From the NCBI GenBank assembly GCA_021234155.1, contig JAJEKV010000211.1:808001-872000 (forward strand): a DNA stretch of 64,000 nucleotides, written 5' to 3'. The position numbers and the translations under genes are program-made. Under the pieces are notes generated by a model, which did not search any database, was not told the DNA's origin, and saw only the letters and a program-made list of their open reading frames with translations. Origin of the DNA: Isoetes taiwanensis (Eukaryota; Streptophyta; Lycopodiopsida; Isoetales; Isoetaceae). Below, piece after piece: positions 24,930 to 36,615 of this stretch; position 1 is the stretch's first letter, and every line of letters starts with the position of its first letter.

Positions 24930-25582
24930 AGGGTCAAGACCCAGATCGGAGAATGAACGAGGAATATGCCAGATTACATGAGCTGCAAGGCCCATAGACA
25001 TATTTCACCGAATACGTCTATCACTACACATCTTCAAGAGCACTTCAGATCGAGGAAGACTATGAAGAAGAAGAGGGCCAAGATGAGGAAGAGGAGAGTA
25101 GGCTAGCAGAAAGAAGGAGAAGGCAGATTGAAAGGCATGATGAGGATGTTAGAAGGGCCAATGAACCACCCATAGGCATCACTGCTTTGTTCCCAGTGGT
25201 TATCGAAGGGGAGGAGTACCTCTTTGTCAACGACATTCTCTACCTACCATACTGCTTAGAGAAAGTGCTTCGGATCGACGAGCTCTTGGGGTTGATTGCA
25301 GACGAGTAGCAGAGACCTTATCGACTCACTTACTAGGAAATTCCACGAGAGGTAGCAGAACGACACTCATACGCCAGGGAGACAATGTCGGATATGGCAT
25401 CATACGAGTGCATAAGACAGGTATATCAGCAGACTGACCAATTATCCAAGAAGAGGAATTCCAGACAATCCAGAGCACCTTATACGAGCTGGGCAGAGGC
25501 CCAAGCACAAGTCGCCCCGTCCGATCAAGCAGCAAATGGGAGAAGTCAAATATCAACTTGGAGAATGCAGCCACCATGTTGA
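24930..25582 (+). pseudogene. Unidentified element-encoded ORF remnant
   Basis: One frame runs about 215 codons with only three TAG stops (after LHELQGP, GLIADE and YRLTY). It contains an acidic block (EEDYEEEEGQDEEEES), a basic block (RLAERRRRQIERHD) and ITALFPVVIEGEEYLFVN. Each stop could derive from CAG. It sits between the H3-like sequence and gag and probably belongs to the element. No family was recognised. Confidence 0.45.
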
Positions 25583-26494
25583 GAGATCATGACGACCTCT
25601 TGGCAGTGGACATCTACGGCAGCGCGACAGGGATAAAAGGCTCGTGAGCAGATCAAGCAAGACCTCAGAGGGGGAAGGCCCTTCGTTACTGCCGTCCGGT
25701 CTTAAGCCAAGGCCAGATGATAGTATTCCATAGGGATTTCAGCCCAAGAGGAGAGGAAGAGATCTCACTCTTGATTGCACTCACGGGATAGCACTCACTC
25801 CAGATTTCGCCCAAGGGCATCTGAGGGATGCACCCTTGATAGTAGTGGTGGCTACGGCACCTCCGCTTCCACCTCCACAGATGGCTTGAGCACTACAAGG
25901 TGGGTCGTCACGCAACATTCTACGCAACATTGATAAGGTTCTTTCGGCTAAAAAATGTCAAGAACTTCTTCAAGTTCAGGAAGAGTTCTCGGGATTGAAC
26001 CTTTTCCTTGTTATTATATTAATATGTATTAATATATTTTAACTTCACATGTACTACCATTATCATAATATTTCAAGTTTCAAATTTGTATGTTCATGTT
26101 ATGTTCTAAATAATTCATTGTAACCTTATAAATTGAGTTTTAACTTGATTTCTTCTATGTGGTAAGCTGAATTAATATAGAAATGTCACAACAATATATA
26201 ACTTTGAATAACAAATATGTATGACTAATCCTTGCAGCCAGAAACATCGGCTTCACCTCACAAAGTCAGTGCCGGCAACACAATTGGCAGCCTAGGAACC
26301 TCTTTGGCCGAGAGCATGAAGAGGAAAATAACATGTCAGTAGAAACCATTAACAGGAGGCTGGTGAAAATGTGCAATCAGATGGAACAGCTGGTACAATA
26401 GGCCATGCATCTCATGCGTGAGTAGGAGTGTGGACCGATGCCACCACCACCTCCCCAAGAACAAGAATAAGCAGGTCAGCATGAATAAGTTTAG

Positions 26495-27390
26495 GTGGCA
26501 GATAAGAACAAGAAAAGGAAAAGAAGAAGCAAAAGAAGCCCAAGTGCCTCCAGCTCCAGCTCAATTGACAGTATGGACAACGGATCCCACAACAGCTCAA
26601 AAATTGAGTCAGATAGCTCACATGGCAGGAACATGAACCAGAAGGCAGAGGATTACCAGAAGAAAATTGATAGTGCCATGAGCACTGTGTGGAAAACCCG
26701 AAAATTAGAGCAGTTTTTTGAGAAGGACATGTCAGATATGGAAGTGGAAGCATGGTTGGATGATATGGAAGAGTTCGGTAACTCATATGGGATGAAGGAT
26801 AAAGACATTGAAACAGTGGCAACGACAAATCTTATTGGCCTGGCACACATGTGGTGGAAGGCGAAGGCGTATGCCTAAGTCTAATAAATTGAAAAGGAAC
26901 AATTGCAGGTTCAAAACTTTCAGTAAAGCCTTTCGCAAATATTATGTCCCTAGGTCTCATACAAGCAGGCAAATCCAGCAATTTTACAGGTTAGATTAAG
27001 GGAACTTGTCAGTGGCTAAGTATACAGAAGAGTTCATGAGACCAATGCTAAATGTACCAAGGATAATGGAAAGACAAGTGGTGGATGGCTACTTTGAAGT
27101 GTTGAACATCAATATAAAAAAGCCTGTTACAAAGGAAAAGCAACATGGTCTTATCCACCTAGACAGACATCTACCATAGCAGTAGGGCAACAGCATCATA
27201 GGGTAAGATGGATAAGAATGGCTTATACAGGGATCAACAAGCACAAGGGGGCCCAATAGGGAAATCAGTAAGGTACTTTCTGGATAGCATCCCTAAGGAA
27301 AAGAGGGAAGAGTGCATTAAAAAGAAGTTATATTTTAGATGCTTCCAGATGGGACACCCTACGCATGATTGCCCGTTTGTTATGTAAGCA
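26495..27390 (+). pseudogene. Gypsy gag remnant with damaged zinc knuckle
   Basis: The open stretch 26495-26878 starts with a Lys/Arg/Ser-rich segment and continues with LEQFFEKDMSDMEVEAWLDDMEEFG and LIGLAHMWWKAKA, typical retrotransposon capsid texture. Frames then break several times. At 27325-27375 the frame reads YFRCFQMGHPTHDC, a CX2CX4HX4C knuckle whose first Cys is Tyr. Dead gag. Confidence 0.8.
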
Positions 27391-27479
27391 GCCTTAGCAG
27401 AGCTTATAGATTGGGATTCGCCAATAGAGCTGGATGATGACAACAACGACCAACAAGAGGCACAAGACTATATTGAGGG

Positions 27480-29813
27480 TGAGTGTAGAATATGTGCAGC
27501 AATTGGGTCAGGTAATGTCAAAGGTCAATCTGCAGTTATCTCAGCAGAGGGCATCATAGATGATAATCCCTACGTAGTTCTCATAGACACAGGTAGCTCC
27601 CACAATTTTTCTTCACCCAGGTTAGCAGCATTATTGAAATCCAAGACTCTCAAATCAAAGCCAAGGCCAGTGGGGCAATTCGCCATACCAAAGGAAGAAG
27701 AGTCAATTTTGACATAGACCTAAGCGGGGCTAAGTTGACTATAGGGGCAGAAGTCATGGAGGTATGGCCTTATAGTCGGCATGGATTTCTTGAAGCCAGC
27801 AAAGGCAATGATCGACTGCGACAAACATGATATTTCGATCACAACACCCGACGACAACCGTTTTGTGGTCAAAGATAAGGAAGTCCCTTCTATAATACAA
27901 TGCATGTCCTTGAAGCAATTATACAAATGCATAATGAAGGATAAGATGGAGTAAATTCTTAGGTTAGAGACCGCCTGATCCGAAGTATCAAGAGGAGTCA
28001 AGCTTGAAACAGTTGTCTAGAGCATTGCGAGGCTAACTAAGGAGTTCTATGATGTTTTTTCGGATGAAATCCATAAGTTGATGCCCTATAGAGGTGTGGA
28101 ATGTGAGATTACACTAGCACCAGATGCTAAGCCTATCAGTAAGGCACCTTATAGGATGAGCACCCTAGAGCTAACAGAGCTCAAGAAGCAATTGCAGGAG
28201 CCGCTACAACTTGGATTTATTAGGGCAAATGTATCACTCTTCGGAGCACCCATCCTCTTCGTAAAGAAGGATGGATGTTTAGAAGGTGTATTGGCTAAAC
28301 ACCTTGTCAAGGGCAGGTGACTTGATGGACTAGCTCTAGGGAGCAAAAGTCTTTTCCAAGATAAGACTTGAGATTAGGTTGCCACCAGATAAGAATCAAG
28401 GAATCCAACAACCTTCATGAGGCTGATGAATGACATCTTCAGGGAATTCTTGGATGAATTCGTCATCATCTTCTTCGATAACATTTTGGTCTATAGCAAG
28501 ACAATGGAAGAGCATGTAGCGCATTTAAGAAAAGATTTGGAAAAGATAAGATGACACCATTTGTTTGGCAAACTTTCTAAGTGCCATATTGCTAAAACGC
28601 AAGTTGAATACCTAGGCCATGTGGTATCAGCCGAAGGTATAGACACCGATCCGTCGAAAATTGAGGCAGTAAGCAGTTGGCCAGCACCAAAGAGTGTAGC
28701 TGAAGTGAGAAGCTTCCTTGGCCTCATGGGGTATTATAGGAAGCTTGTGAAGGACTTTGCCAAGTGGGTAGCTCCCCTCTTGGATCTCACCAAGCATCAC
28801 AAGGTGAAAGATTAGATGGATCGTTGGGTCAAGAACATCCAAATTTCCTTCATCAAAGTCAAGGAAGCCTTGACAATGGCCCTGGTGCTAACATTGCCAG
28901 ACCCAGATAAAGATAAGCTTGTGGCAACTGATGCAAATAAGATAGCCACACGGGGAGTACTTATGCTGGAGGGCAGAGTTGTGGCATACGACTTCAAAAA
29001 GATAAACGACGCAGAGCAACGCTACCCAACCCATGATTAGGAGCTTCTAGGCATCATCAGAGCCCTACGCGTTTGGAGGCACTATTTGCTGGGAAGAAAA
29101 TTTCAATTAGATACTGATCACCAGAGCCTCCAGTACATCTTCACGCAACCACTCCTCAATCTAAGACAAAGACATTGGATGGAGTTCTTCGAAGAATATA
29201 ACTTTGAGATATCATACAATCCAGGAAAGTTAAATGTGGTTGCGGACGCACTATCTCGTCGGCCGTTGGCAACTAGAGTGCATTGCAATGCCATCTTGAT
29301 CCTCTGCAGCGAGTTTGAGAAGATTGAGGATGATATACCATCCAGTGAGGAATTCCGATAAATATGGGCAGTCTTTGCAAGGAAGCAAGGACAAAGAAGG
29401 AAAGGGAGGCCTTCAAGAAATTTAAGAATGAAGGCAACTTTTTATATTATAAGGACACGCTTTGTGTCCCAGAAGTAGCAGGAGTAAGGAAGTTGATCCT
29501 CCACGATACTCACAATAGCCCTATAGCCGGCCACGCAAGATTTATGAAGACATACTTCAAGACAATAAGTAGCTATTTTTGGCCTGGCATGAAGGACATC
29601 GCCAAGTATATTCGGGAATGTCAGCTATGCCAGCAAAAGAAGGCAGAGCAACTTCGAATTCCAGGGGCTCTTGAACTATTGGCGGTGCCAGATGCTAAGT
29701 GGGAGATGGTGAGTATGGACTTCATCACGGGTCTCCCTCGAACATCTAGGGGCCACGATGCTTTGGTGGTGGTGGTCGACAAATTGTCTAAGATGACACA
29801 TTTCTTGCCATAA
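27480..29813 (+). pseudogene. Gypsy pol remnant: protease, RT, RNase H, truncated integrase
   Basis: Order PR-RT-RH-IN (Ty3/Gypsy). Protease: VVLIDTGSSHNF at about 27574-27610. RT: PISKAPYRMSTLELTELKKQL and GAPILFVKKDG (28130-28275), then a deletion of the palm. It resumes as FVIIFFDNILVYSK (28461-28500), where the second catalytic Asp of the DD pair is Asn. SKCHIAKTQVEYLGHVVS and SFLGLMGYYRKLVKDF follow. RNase H: KLVATDANK and LDTDHQSLQYIF. Integrase: an HHCC zinc domain (HDTHNSPIAGH ... CQLCQQKK) and the first catalytic Asp in VSMDFITGLP (about 29718); it stops at THFLP (29813). TAG/TAA stops break the frame (for example THD-stop-ELL at 29038). It is inactive and no 3' LTR is present. Confidence 0.92.
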
Positions 29814-29819
29814 AAATAA

Positions 29820-30365
29820 TATACCGAGCTTAATAAAAAACCAAATGGTCAGAACAGCTCCAGGATGTACAATTCTAAAGGTCAATTGTACATGAAGCAC
29901 ACGTTAAAAGTGCACCTTCCATCTCTACAAGTGCGTAGCAATCCGTATATGAAAGTAACCTTTTGTCCAAGTATTTTAATAGAAAAATGCTCCAATAACA
30001 TCTCCACAATGATAACAACATCAAATACACAGTTTACCATTCATCGTTGCAAAAATTAAGCATAATAGTTAAATTGATGTGCCATGTTTTGGATCCGCAA
30101 CATGGCTAACCACTTCTAGATAAGCAGTAGGGTTGTATAGAGCATGATACTCGGCTATGACAGAACTTTGGTAAAATTGCATGCAAAAAATGTGAAATAA
30201 GGATAACTAAAAAAAAAAAGCTGAGAATAGGTTTTTTGTGGCCAGAAAAAAGTGTGATATATTCCAAAAAAGAGGAATAATTGTGCGAGGAACCATGCCC
30301 TCCCATTTTTCCAAATATAATTTTTTAGGCAAGATGCCCTTTTAAGTTTAGTATCAACACGCTTG
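29820..30365. other. No feature seen after the Gypsy truncation point
   Basis: AT-rich. It contains the junction between the truncated element and copy 1 of the 30-48 kb duplication. No LTR or polypurine tract was recognised. Confidence 0.4.
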
Positions 30366-31413
30366 CTTCTTAGAATATTCTGTTTTTTTGGTGGGGGAGG
30401 AAAAAATAGCATATTTCAAGGGAAAAAAAATAGCCCACAACATGAATCAATAGTTGCTGTGTTTCTCGCTGTCTTTTCTCAAGGGACAGTTGTATTCGCC
30501 AGAAAATCCTTTCTGGAAGGAGGCCGATTGTAGGCGCAATGCATCAGTGACGGTTGCAGGCAGGGAAACAGGAAGGATCATTTCATGGCTTGATTATGAA
30601 GCTAGTGGATGTAATCTATTTGCACACACAAAAAATCGGTCTCCAAATTTTGGTATTTGGCAGAAGAAATCCGGCTTCAAACTTCCTGAATCCAACTGGA
30701 TCGTGAAGGTCCAGTTCAGAAATCTGCCATCTTCTTTCGAAAAACTTAGATCCAGAGAAGATCTTGCCTCAAAAATTATTGAAGTTCTTAATTTCAACCT
30801 ATTCTATGGAACTTGTCGTTGATTCCTCTATTCTGTCCCCTTCTTTTTCTTTTTTTTCCTTCTATGTCTAGCTCTATTTCTAGTATCAAATTCTCAATTC
30901 AGGCTTAATTTTCAAGTTTACAGTTTTTCGCTCATTTAGTCATAAAACGTGATGTTTTAGCTCTTTAATCGATCTGGGCTCCTTGCATCTGATGCAATAG
31001 TAAGGTATCCTGCATGTTGGAGCAGGTATTTATTATTCCAATCTGCTGTATGTTGGTTTAGCCAATCCAAATTGTACATATTATTACAGACTTTGTACAT
31101 CTATGTATTGTTTTAGCTTTTACTTAAGAATCTATATGTGTTGATTTTTTTTTATGCCAATTTTCTAGGTGTGCTTCCAGTTCTTGGATTACGTGTTTGA
31201 TTTACTCATCCTAGATAAAATTTTGCTAAACCTAGGCAATTTAAGGCAAATGATTTTGATCCAACCTAGACGTTTTTGAACAAAATGCTAATACAAAACT
31301 TGACCAAATTTACATGTGTTTGCGGGCAAGAAGTGCTCTAGAGGAGTTTGATGGCTTGAATTGGTTCCGAGGAACTAGGGGTGGATATGATCCCTCCCCA
31401 ATGTGCCCATAGA
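30365..31413 (+). repeat. Segmental duplication B, copy 1, part 1
   Basis: Aligns almost continuously with 43565-44625 (shared GGTGGGGGAGGAAAAAATAGCAT start and GTGCCCATAGATTGTGT end). It is interrupted at 31414 by the Copia insertion and resumes at 36196. Confidence 0.9.
30454..30822 (+). CDS. Hypothetical protein of duplicated locus, copy 1
   Basis: 122 codons, including TVAGRETGRIISWLDYEASG, SPNFGIWQKKSGFKLPES and NWIVKVQFRNLPSSFEK. The copy at 43681-44020 keeps most of this sequence but is shifted after KVQF. The open frame in copy 1 and many third-position differences suggest past coding function. No known domain. It is probably the first part of a multi-exon gene with the pieces at 36472 and 37615, but the connection is not proven. 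Confidence 0.4.
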   Translation: MLCFSLSFLKGQLYSPENPFWKEADCRRNASVTVAGRETGRIISWLDYEASGCNLFAHTKNRSPNFGIWQKKSGFKLPESNWIVKVQFRNLPSSFEKLRSREDLASKIIEVLNFNLFYGTCR

Positions 31414-31418
31414 TTGTG

Positions 31419-31623
31419 TATCAATAAACATACATAAAATAGAAATATATGTATTGACGGATTAGGCAAGAATCAGCCCTTGCCGTGGCTTACAGAATTG
31501 ATCAGTTATTTGGGTGCAGCGCACCCTATTACATCAGACTCATGACTAACAGACGCGACCAATTGTGCTGATGTGGATGCCATCTTGGATAAGGTGACTG
31601 GACTGTCACGCATATTCATCACA
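31419..31623 (-). repeat. Copia 3' LTR
   Basis: 205 bp. On the minus strand it begins TGTGATGAATATG and ends TTTATTGATA. TG...TA ends, flanked inside by the polypurine tract and outside by the TTGTG duplication. Confidence 0.95.
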
Positions 31624-32366
31624 CCCCCACTTGCTTGCAGTCCAGTTGAATCTTCATCTCTGTAACCTGCATCCAGAACTCCAAGTGCTCTTCTGTGTTT
31701 CTCAAACTTCTCCTTGGCTAGAGGTTTAGTGAAAATGTCTGCTACCATGTCCTCCGTGCCAATAAATTGCAGAATGAGAACTTCTTCTTGCACTTGCTCT
31801 CTTATAAAATGATATTGAGTCTGAATGTGCTTATATTGAGTCTGAATGTGCTTTGTTCTTGCATGATATCTCGGGTTCTTTGTAAGTGCAATTGAACTTT
31901 GATTATCACTGTGTATCATTGTTGGATCTGCCACATTGTCATGATGCAATCCTTCAAAGAATGTTCTCAACCATATCGCTTCCTTGGCTGCCTGGGTGGT
32001 TGCAACATATTCTGCTTCCGTGCTGGATAACGCCACCGCTGCTTGCTTCTTCGAACTCCATGAAATTGTAGTACTGCCAAAGTGGAAAACATAACCAGAA
32101 GTGGATCTTCTAGTATCCCAATCTCTTGTCCAATCAGCATTTGTGTATCCTGCAAGTTTTGGTGACCCTGTTGCTTCAAAACACAAGTTGAATTGGGCTG
32201 TTCCTTTCAGATATCTCATAATTCGCTTGACACACTTCCAATGCAGCTCTCCAAGATTGTCCATGAACTGTGACACTACTCCCACTGCATAAGCAAGATC
32301 AGGCCTAGTACATACCATCGCATAGATCAAACATCCAACTGCCTGCCGGTATGGTACTTGCTGCAT
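31506..32366 (-). pseudogene. Copia RT end and RNase H
   Basis: Minus-strand frame with YRQAVGCLIYAMVCTRPDLAYAV, SSTEAEYVATTQAAKEAIWL and HSDNQSSIALTKNP, the conserved Copia RNase H blocks. A 21-bp tandem duplication (31813-31854) repeats the KHIQTQY heptapeptide in frame. The C-terminus runs into the 3' LTR. It is separated from upstream RT by frame breaks, so no complete polyprotein remains. Confidence 0.9.
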
Positions 32367-32443
32367 ATGCTCATAGTCCTCTCGTCTTAGGTGATTGCTC
32401 TCTTGACAATTTCATGCCTATCTCCATTGGTGTTGCTATTGGT

Positions 32444-33389
32444 TTACAATCTTCCATTCCAAAGCAAGACAAAATGTCTAGGATATAGCGACTCTGACAT
32501 CATAATCTTTCTACTCCCACTGTCTCGAGTCACTTGGATCCCTAAGCAATAATGTATATCACCTAAGTCTGTCATTTCAAACCAAGCATGCAGCTGCAAT
32601 TTGACCTGCTGAAGAGCATGCAATTGATTGCTTAGAATAATGCAATCGTCGACATAAACTGCAACAATAACAAAACTTTTGCCGCACATAAACATTACAA
32701 TATGCTCTATTTCTCTCAAATCCCAAGGATGTCAAATAGCCATCAATCAAACAATACCACATCCTCGAAGATTGCTTCAGGCCATAAATTGCACGGTTCA
32801 GCTTGCAAACTAGGCATTCTGCTTCAGGTTGCACATAGCCTTCAGGTTGAGTCATGTAAATATCTTCGTCTAACTCACCATTTAAGAAGGCCGTCTTGAC
32901 GTCCAGCTGATGAACTTCAAGATCAAACTCTGCGGCAAACTGAAGCAATGCACGAATGGAAACAAGTTTAACTACATGTGAGAATGTTTCTGTGAAATCC
33001 AAGCCTTCAACCTATGTAAACCCACGAGCAACCAGCCTTGCTTTGAACTGCTCAATGGAACCATCTGCTTTGTATTTAACTTTAAATAACCATTTGCAAC
33101 TTACTGGTCGTCTTCCAACTGGCAATGCTTGCAAACTCCAAGTTCCATTTCGTTGAAGAGATTCAAACTTTGCATTCATGGCTGCTCTCCATTTTGGTGC
33201 ATACGGTCCTGCCATAGCAGCTGCAAGAGTAGGTGGTTCTTCTACAATAGTACTTGCTGCCATAAGCATCCTGCGCTTCCTAGAATGGTATTGAGCTGCC
33301 GCCTCTTGAGATCTAGCAGTAGGTGTAGATCTGAAACCTCCCCCATTCCATGGAGGTCGTTGAGGTAGAGTTCCCTCGTCAACTCCCAC
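32444..33389 (-). pseudogene. Copia reverse transcriptase, frame-broken
   Basis: Three overlapping minus-strand frames cover RT: PTLAAAMAGPYAPKWRAAM and FKVKYKADGSIEQFKARLVA (33389-33012), then VHQLDVKTAFLNGELDEDIY and LVCKLNRAIYGLKQS (33002-32740), then VAVYVDDCIIL (about 32650) with the YVDD catalytic motif intact. At least two single-base breaks separate them. Confidence 0.92.
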
Positions 33390-34730
33390 TTATTGGAAAC
33401 TAGGCGGAAGACTTGGCTGACCCAGTAACACGGACCGTTTGGGCCCAAAATCTGGCCCTCTTGTATGCTCATTTGGAAGGGGATCCGATAGAAGATTCAG
33501 GGGCAGCAACTCTTGATCTTCTTGCTCCGCCAGATCAGGCTCATTTTCTAAGATCACTGCATCAATATCTGCTGGAACTGATGGAATTACAGCAGCACCT
33601 ATCAAGTCCTTATATGTCAAATGCTCCCGCAAGACCACTTCTCTGCTATGGAAAATTCGGTGATCATGAATGCCATATAGCTTATAGCCCTTGATTCCTT
33701 CCGTGTGACCCATGAACACAGAAACCACAGCCTTGTAATCCATCTTCTTTCTCTTCTCCTTAGGAATGTGGGCATATGCTAAGCAGCCAAAGATCTTCAT
33801 ATCTCCAATATATGGCTTCTTCCCTGTCCACAATTTTTCTGGAGTCTTGCCATGATGGAAGCTAAGAATCTATTGCGGATATAGGCCGTTGCAAGGATAG
33901 CTTGCCCCCAAAAGACTTGGGGTAATCCAGAATAGGCCAGCATGCACCTAGCAACTTCTACTAGTGTGCGATTCATGGGCTCATGCCATTCTGCTCAGGT
34001 GTGTAAGGGTTTGTAAATTGCTGCTGAATACCATGGGCTTGACAATAAGAGACAAACACGTCTGATGCATACTCTCCTCCTCCATCAGTACGAAGCACTT
34101 TAAGTGAGCGGCCAGTTTCTACCCTCACTCTAGCATGATAGATCTTAAACATGGACAATGCTTCTGATTTTCTAGCTATTAAGTAAACTGTTACTTTTCT
34201 AGAAAAATCATCAACGAAGGTAATGAAATACCTCTTATGGCCAAAAGTCTCTATGGAGATGGGTCCGCATATATCACTGTGGACTCGCTCTAAAGCAGCA
34301 ACTGCACGCTCACTCTGGCCTTTAGGAAATGTGCTCCTATGATGCTTGCCGAGGATGCATGCCTCACAATGAGGTGACTTCTTGAAATTTGTGATTTTTA
34401 AGCCCTCACTAAGGCCTATCGCTGCATCTCCACAATTGCCTGATGATGATTGAAATGCCCCAGTCTCTTATGCCATAACTCCAGCTGCACATTCTCTCCT
34501 TGAACCATCATCATTCTTGCTGATTCATCCTGCTGCTTTGGTATGACATGGGCATCTAGCTTATACAAAGAGGCATAGCGGACTCCTGAGGCCATAATCT
34601 GGTTGTCTTCTGATACTATTTGGCAACCATATTGCTGAAAGTTTACTGTATATCCCAAATCAGCCAATGCTCCTACAGATAGCAAGGGCACATAAAACTT
34701 TTCGAATTTGGCGCATAACTCCATTTGCAA
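33390..34730 (-). pseudogene. Copia pre-integrase and integrase, frame-broken
   Basis: 34730-34416 carries the gag-pre-integrase segment ending LELWHKRLGHFNHHQ (HHCC start). 34158-33973 carries LKVLRTDGGGEYASDVF and NPYTPEQNG of the integrase core. 33833-33390 carries WTGKKPYIGDMKIFGCLAY and a C-terminal region. In-frame stops and shifts between them show loss of function. Confidence 0.9.
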
Positions 34731-35796
34731 GAGAAACCTTCATACTGCCTAGTCCAAGAATAAGATGGCCAAAATCGTCTCCCAACATGACCCTTCTTGT
34801 ACCTGGCATGGGTTGAAGTTCCTGAAAATAATCATCTCTTGGGCACATATGCTCTGTTGCCCCTGAGTCAATCCAGATGATTTCACTTTCATGAGGAATG
34901 GCAGTGCCAACTACTTTTGCCATGAAACTTCTCCCATCCTCAATCTCTACATTGAAGGCCTTCTCTTTGCCTTTGTCAGATCGAATAGGGCATTCTCTTG
35001 CATAATGGCCAAGTTGCTTGCAGTAATTACACACCCCTTTCCTTTTTCCCATGGATGATTTTTGAGGAGGATTACCACTTAGAGATGCCCTCTTCTCTTG
35101 ATGACTGTTGCTGCCACTACTACTGCCTCCATTATTCTTGTTCACCTTAGCTTCTCTACTCTCATTGCTTCGTTTAAAGGATTGCAGTCTCTGTTTGGCA
35201 AACATTGCAATGGAAGATATGTCACCTTCCTTTAATCTCCTTTCTTCTTCTAACAATGAGGCAATAATCTGATCTAGACTAAGGCCCTGAACAATCTGCA
35301 TTGTGGTCACTACATGACCATATGATGGAGTAAGACTATGAAAGAGTATTGCCTTGGCATCCTCATCATCTACTGCAGCAGTAATTCCAGCCAATTGGTG
35401 AAGTAGTGATCTCATTTTATTCACATGTTCTGCCAAATTCTCGCCTTCTGCCATACGCAGTTCAAAGAGCTGCTTCTTTAAGAGGACTTTGGAATGCTTG
35501 GCTTGAGCTCCAAATATTTTATCCAAGGTCTCCCAAACTTCTTTGGTACTTTTTGAGAAATCAACATGATGAATCTGAGAGTCACCAAGGCCAAGACCAA
35601 TAATTGCCATTGCTCTCCGATTCTTCAACTGCCATTTCACCAAGTCTGCTGCTTCACCGGGCTTCTTCTCTGAATCGTCCACCACACCAAAGAGATTTTT
35701 TTTAATCAAGTGAAATTTCATTTTAACCTGCCATGTATGGAAATTCTTGCCATTGAATTTCTCAATCACAAATTTCCCTGATGAGATTGCTTGCAT
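34660..35796 (-). CDS. Copia gag plus protease start
   Basis: 378-codon frame starting MQAISSGKFVIEKFNGKNF, with the Copia gag segment (residues about 15-200), a Ser/Gly-rich linker, a CX2CX4HX4C knuckle CNYCKQLGHYAREC (about residues 255-268) and the protease motif IWIDSGATEHMC (about 310-321). It shifts frame after VLCALAICRS. It is the longest open frame of the element, so decay is modest. Confidence 0.92.
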   Translation of the reverse strand: MQAISSGKFVIEKFNGKNFHTWQVKMKFHLIKKNLFGVVDDSEKKPGEAADLVKWQLKNRRAMAIIGLGLGDSQIHHVDFSKSTKEVWETLDKIFGAQAKHSKVLLKKQLFELRMAEGENLAEHVNKMRSLLHQLAGITAAVDDEDAKAILFHSLTPSYGHVVTTMQIVQGLSLDQIIASLLEEERRLKEGDISSIAMFAKQRLQSFKRSNESREAKVNKNNGGSSSGSNSHQEKRASLSGNPPQKSSMGKRKGVCNYCKQLGHYARECPIRSDKGKEKAFNVEIEDGRSFMAKVVGTAIPHESEIIWIDSGATEHMCPRDDYFQELQPMPGTRRVMLGDDFGHLILGLGSMKVSLANGVMRQIRKVLCALAICRSIG

Positions 35797-35978
35797 CTGG
35801 TCTACTAATGAAATTTGAGTCGCTTAACCACACTCCTTCTGGAACTCTTCTTCCTTTTTCGAACCCTGTGCTTCTTAGATTTGCACTGAATTAATCTATG
35901 ATTTACTCTGGCAGTTGCGCTCTGAACCCTAAGCGCTTGCAGCAACTCAAAATTCAGTTTCCTAGAACCCATTTCTGT

Positions 35979-36195
35979 GCTCTGATACCATATCAACAAA
36001 CATACATAAAATAGAGATATATGTATTGACAGATTAGACAAGAATCTGCCTTTGCCGTAGCTTATAGAATTGATCAGTTATTTGGGTGCAGCGCACCCGA
36101 TTACATCAGACTTAGGACTAACAGACGCGACCAATTGTGCTGACGTGGATGCCATCTTGGATAAGGTGACTGGACTGTCACACATATTCGTCACA
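35979..36195 (-). repeat. Copia 5' LTR and primer-binding site
   Basis: LTR 35991-36195 (205 bp). The PBS TGGTATCAGAGC (minus strand, 35990-35979) abuts it with no spacer. TSD TTGTG follows at 36196-36200. Confidence 0.95.
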
Positions 36196-36471
36196 TTGTG
36201 TGTATTTTCGTGGGAGACAGATGCAAGAGCTTGAAAAGCAAGGACATAAAGAAGTGGAAAGAATACATTGCCGATGCGTTTCTTTCACGGCAACCCAATT
36301 AACTATTGATATTCTCTGCCTATTAAGCTTTCAACCTGTCACAACCATTTGCTCTGCTCTGATGAACTTGAATCTCCATGAGATATTACAGATCTCAATT
36401 TACTACATAAGGAGGTTTTCTTCTGTAGTATTATTATAGAGCATCCTTGAGGATTTAACGTGCTAGCAATA

Positions 36472-36615
36472 ATGAGCACTGAAGCAAGAGTAATTGTTGT
36501 TTCTCAGCTCAATACTTTAATTGTGACACCTCAATCACAACCTAATGAAATGGTGACAATTCAATTGCAAGCTAATGAGTCAACTCTTTATTTATTAGGC
36601 GAGATTCAAAAATGA
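36472..36615 (+). CDS. Short ORF conserved in both duplication copies (47 codons here)
   Basis: Begins MSTEARVIVVSQLN and includes IVTPQSQPNEMVT and QANESTLYLLGE. The copy-2 frame at 44905-45084 keeps the reading, with three whole codons missing and several silent changes. Here a 1-nt deletion after LLGE gives an early stop; copy 2 runs 12 codons further. No known domain. Confidence 0.35.
   Translation: MSTEARVIVVSQLNTLIVTPQSQPNEMVTIQLQANESTLYLLGEIQK

Larger units (their letters stand above)
31419..36195 (-). mobile_element. Complete Copia (Ty1) LTR retrotransposon, 4,777 bp
   Basis: Two 205-bp LTRs (31419-31623 and 35991-36195), TSD TTGTG (31414-31418 and 36196-36200), PBS at 35979-35990 (minus strand TGGTATCAGAGC, adjacent to the 5' LTR) and a polypurine tract AAGTGGGGG ending at 31624. 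I count about 14 LTR differences, mostly transitions. The domain order gag-PR-IN-RT-RH on the minus strand is Copia. The uninserted target survives at about 44625 in the second duplication copy. Confidence 0.97.
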
